NCBI RefSeq assembly: GCF_900460345.1
Contig: NZ_UHHW01000002.1
Span: 1-64,000, forward strand
From: Trueperella pyogenes
GTDB lineage: Bacteria; Actinomycetota; Actinomycetes; Actinomycetales; Actinomycetaceae
Length of the DNA stretch: 64,000 nt
Direction of reading: 5' to 3'
Under the pieces are notes generated by a model, which saw only the letters and a program-made list of their open reading frames with translations, was not told where the DNA came from and did not search any database. Shown here one piece after another: positions 61,918-64,000 of the stretch. The translations under genes were made by a program, and so were the position numbers. Numbering within the stretch: the first letter of the stretch is position 1; every line of letters begins with the position of its first letter.

Positions 61918-62967
61918 ATGGCACGAGAGTTTGGTGGCGTGAAAACGCGCATCGCATTGATGGGCGTGGGCCGAATCGGAGTAGGCCACGGCGCTTCATT
62001 GGCAGCAATTTCCGATGTGCATCTAACAATTTGCGATCTCGACGGCGAACGTGCACGTAGCGTTGCCGATGAGCTCGCCTCCCAATTTCCCGATGCAGAC
62101 ATTAGTCACGCCACGTCCGCCGAAGTCTTTTCGCACTCTGAAGCCTACGACGGCGTCGTCATCGCTACTCCTACCGCCACCCATGAAGAACTCATACTCC
62201 GTTGCGCTGAAGCCAAGCTGCCCTTCTTCTGCGAAAAACCTGTCGCCGTAGATCTCGAGGGTACCGTGCGCTGCATCGATGCCGTACAAAAGGCTGGTAT
62301 TGCCTCGCAAATTGGCTTCCAGCGCCGCTTCGATCCTGGCTACGTCGAAGCCCGGCGCCGCGTCCAAAGTGGCGAACTCGGCGAGATCCATCGTGTGCAT
62401 ATGATGACCTGTGATCAAACACCACCCCCGGAATACTTCGTCGCGCAGTCGGGAGGTATCTGGCGTGACTGCCTTATCCATGACTTCGACATTCTGCGAT
62501 GGGTGACAGGTCACGAAGTCGAAGAGGTCTTCGCCTACGGGGCAGTGCGAGGTGCCAACTACTTCCGCGCACATGGTGACATCGACGAGGGAGTCGCAGT
62601 CCTGCGCATGGACGACGACACCCTTGTGACCGCCCACACCTCGCGAAACAACGGCCAGGGCTACGACGTCCGCATGGAAATTTCCGGCACGAGAGCCAAT
62701 GCCACGGTCGGTCTTGAGCCTAAGATGCCGCTAGTAAGTGCCGAACCGGGCGTCACTTTCCCACATGACGAACCGTGGGTCGACTTTATTGCAAGATTCC
62801 GCCATTGTTACGAGATCGAGCTGCGCGCGTTTGTCGATATGGCAGCTGGACGTGCACCAAGCCCGTGCCCCATTGAAGACGCCCTCGAAGCGCTCCACAT
62901 CGCTCTCGCTGTAGGAAAATCGCGCGAAGAAGGACGGCCGATCCGAGTAGCGGAAATCCGGCAATAG
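61918..62967 (+). CDS. Gfo/Idh/MocA-family dehydrogenase (inositol-type)
   Basis: A 349-aa NAD(P)-dependent dehydrogenase with RIALMGVGRIGVGHGASL, the EKP motif (FFCEKPVAVD), FQRRFDPGY and DCLIHDFDILRWVTG. It resembles IolG and may use another inositol isomer or the sugar carried by the ABC importer that follows. I chose the ATG at 61918, 7 nt after GGGGAG; a GTG at 61939 and a start at 61852 are alternatives. Confidence 0.82.
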   Translation: MAREFGGVKTRIALMGVGRIGVGHGASLAAISDVHLTICDLDGERARSVADELASQFPDADISHATSAEVFSHSEAYDGVVIATPTATHEELILRCAEAKLPFFCEKPVAVDLEGTVRCIDAVQKAGIASQIGFQRRFDPGYVEARRRVQSGELGEIHRVHMMTCDQTPPPEYFVAQSGGIWRDCLIHDFDILRWVTGHEVEEVFAYGAVRGANYFRAHGDIDEGVAVLRMDDDTLVTAHTSRNNGQGYDVRMEISGTRANATVGLEPKMPLVSAEPGVTFPHDEPWVDFIARFRHCYEIELRAFVDMAAGRAPSPCPIEDALEALHIALAVGKSREEGRPIRVAEIRQ

Positions 62968-63009
62968 TAGGCCGACACCCTCACGAGACACGAGAGAAAA
63001 GGAAGGAAC

Positions 63010-64000
63010 ATGGCCATTGATATCACTGCGGTGCCTCTCATTGAGGCAAAAGGGATAACGAAAAGGTTCCCCGGTGTGCTAGCTCTTGACGACGCACAGT
63101 TTGCGTTGCATCCCGGAGAGGTACACGCTCTCGTCGGTGAAAACGGTGCCGGCAAATCTACGATGATGAAGGTTCTTGGAGGCATCTACACCCCGGATGC
63201 GGGAAGTATTTTCCTCGACGGAAAAGAGACCTGCATAAGCGGGCCGCTCGACGCTCAGAACAAAGGTATCTCCATTATTCACCAGGAGCTCAACCTCATG
63301 CCCGACCTTACGGTCGCAGAAAATATTTTCTTCGGGCGTGAACCATGGACGGGAACCCGCTTCACTCTGTCACCTAAGAAACTATTGACGGAAACACGAG
63401 AACTTCTTGACCGGATCGGTCTCGACCTTGACCCTGAAGTAAAGGTCGGCCAACTCACTGTCGCCAACCAACAGATGGTTGAGATTGCTAAAGCCCTCTC
63501 CTTCGACGCAAAAGTCCTCATCATGGATGAGCCTACTGCAGCCCTTACCCAACGCGAGGTTGAAGCCCTCTTCCGCGTCATGGAGGACTTCGTTTCACCC
63601 ACCACCGGTATTGTCTACATCTCTCACCGCATGGAAGAGATTAAGCGCGTTGCCAACACCATTACCGTTATGCGAGACGGAAGATGGATCTCTACCGACC
63701 CAGCCGAAGACCTCGAGATTGATAACATCATCGAAAGAATGGTCGGACGTCAAATCGTCTCTAACATTCGCCCTGCGCCCATTCCAGAAGGCAGAGAAAC
63801 CGTTCTCGAGGTGCATGGGCTTTCCACCCGTCACCTCCTCAAAGATGTGTCGTTTGACCTCAAAAAGGGTGAAATTCTCGGCTTTGCAGGGCTTGTTGGT
63901 GCAGGGCGCACAGAAGTAGCACGTGCACTGATCGGCGCTGACCGCAGCACGGCTGGAGATATCAATGTCAAGGGTAAAAAGGTCACTATCAAGAGTCCCG
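63010..64000 (+). CDS. Sugar ABC transporter ATPase, RbsA/MglA type (runs off window)
   Basis: Open to the window end, with 330 codons visible. Domain 1 starts EAKGITKRFPGVLALDDAQF, with Walker A GENGAGKS, the loop IIHQELNLMPDLTVAENIF, signature-like VGQLTVANQQMVEIAKAL and Walker B LIMDEPTAALT. Domain 2 begins near residue 260 with the degenerate GLVGAGRTEVARAL typical of RbsA-class proteins. GGAAGGA precedes the ATG at 63010. It follows the dehydrogenase by 42 bp. Permease and binding protein should lie to the right. Ribose, galactose and inositol importers all have this class of ATPase; inositol is favoured by context. Confidence 0.88.
   Translation, partial: MAIDITAVPLIEAKGITKRFPGVLALDDAQFALHPGEVHALVGENGAGKSTMMKVLGGIYTPDAGSIFLDGKETCISGPLDAQNKGISIIHQELNLMPDLTVAENIFFGREPWTGTRFTLSPKKLLTETRELLDRIGLDLDPEVKVGQLTVANQQMVEIAKALSFDAKVLIMDEPTAALTQREVEALFRVMEDFVSPTTGIVYISHRMEEIKRVANTITVMRDGRWISTDPAEDLEIDNIIERMVGRQIVSNIRPAPIPEGRETVLEVHGLSTRHLLKDVSFDLKKGEILGFAGLVGAGRTEVARALIGADRSTAGDINVKGKKVTIKSP

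Noticed and set aside
1-64000. CRISPR arrays, rRNA, tRNA and riboswitches
   Set aside because: No regularly spaced repeats, cloverleaf or conserved RNA structure was recognised on reading; short RNAs could still have been missed by eye.

Overview
The window looks like the chromosome of a high-GC Gram-positive actinobacterium, probably a host-associated member of the Actinomycetaceae (Trueperella/Arcanobacterium-like). The genus is an inference from gene content and style. The basis is many GTG starts, lipoprotein-type binding proteins without outer-membrane partners, an LARTG-type wall-sorted surface protein, ROK- and GntR-type sugar regulators, and genes for mucin-type sugars. No rRNA, tRNA, CRISPR array or prophage was seen.

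Layout: (1) 1-5816, an ECF transporter T subunit (start at the window edge), a double-domain ECF ATPase and two ABC half-transporters with an exporter fold. (2) 5817-6864, a decayed IS3-family insertion sequence. (3) 6865-8929, an AlbA/RecG-like regulator and a 55-residue membrane protein, closed by a 28-bp perfect inverted repeat. (4) 9021-19474, a galacto-N-biose/lacto-N-biose operon (sugar ABC importer, GH112 phosphorylase, N-acetylhexosamine 1-kinase, uridylyltransferase) in the Bifidobacterium order but without galE, with a ROK repressor and a ROK sugar kinase divergent from it. (5) 19499-30159, a family-5 (peptide-type) ABC importer divergent from a second ROK repressor, a GH29 alpha-L-fucosidase, an M81 MlrC-like protein and CutC. 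(6) 30341-32207, a small secreted protein whose frame depends on a G12 tract (out of frame here), followed by a thioester-domain adhesin. (7) 32354-37278, uronate isomerase divergent from a TRAP transporter.

(8) 37279-45278 is the most unusual block. It is an 8-kb module bounded by two 78-bp direct repeats (77/78 identical) of the 3' end of the TRAP gene dctM. Inside, all on the minus strand, lie a single-polypeptide fusion of a ROK-type repressor with a Gfo/Idh/MocA dehydrogenase, a sugar ABC importer (binding protein and two permeases), threonine dehydrogenase and 2-amino-3-ketobutyrate CoA ligase. (9) 45344-46795 is gnd. (10) 47018-50967 is a siderophore ABC importer behind an iron-box-like palindrome, followed by a second IS3 end remnant. 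(11) 51228-61592 is a myo-inositol catabolic cluster (iolC, aldolase, iolB, iolD, iolA on one strand; GntR regulator, transaldolase, iolG, iolE on the other). (12) 61730 to the end is a second Gfo/Idh/MocA dehydrogenase and the start of an RbsA-like sugar ABC ATPase, behind a good promoter with a palindromic operator.

Together the window reads as a scavenging region. Core mucin disaccharides, fucose, hexuronates, inositol and iron are each served by one importer, one small enzyme set and usually one local repressor. It also carries a surface adhesin locus and signs of module insertion.
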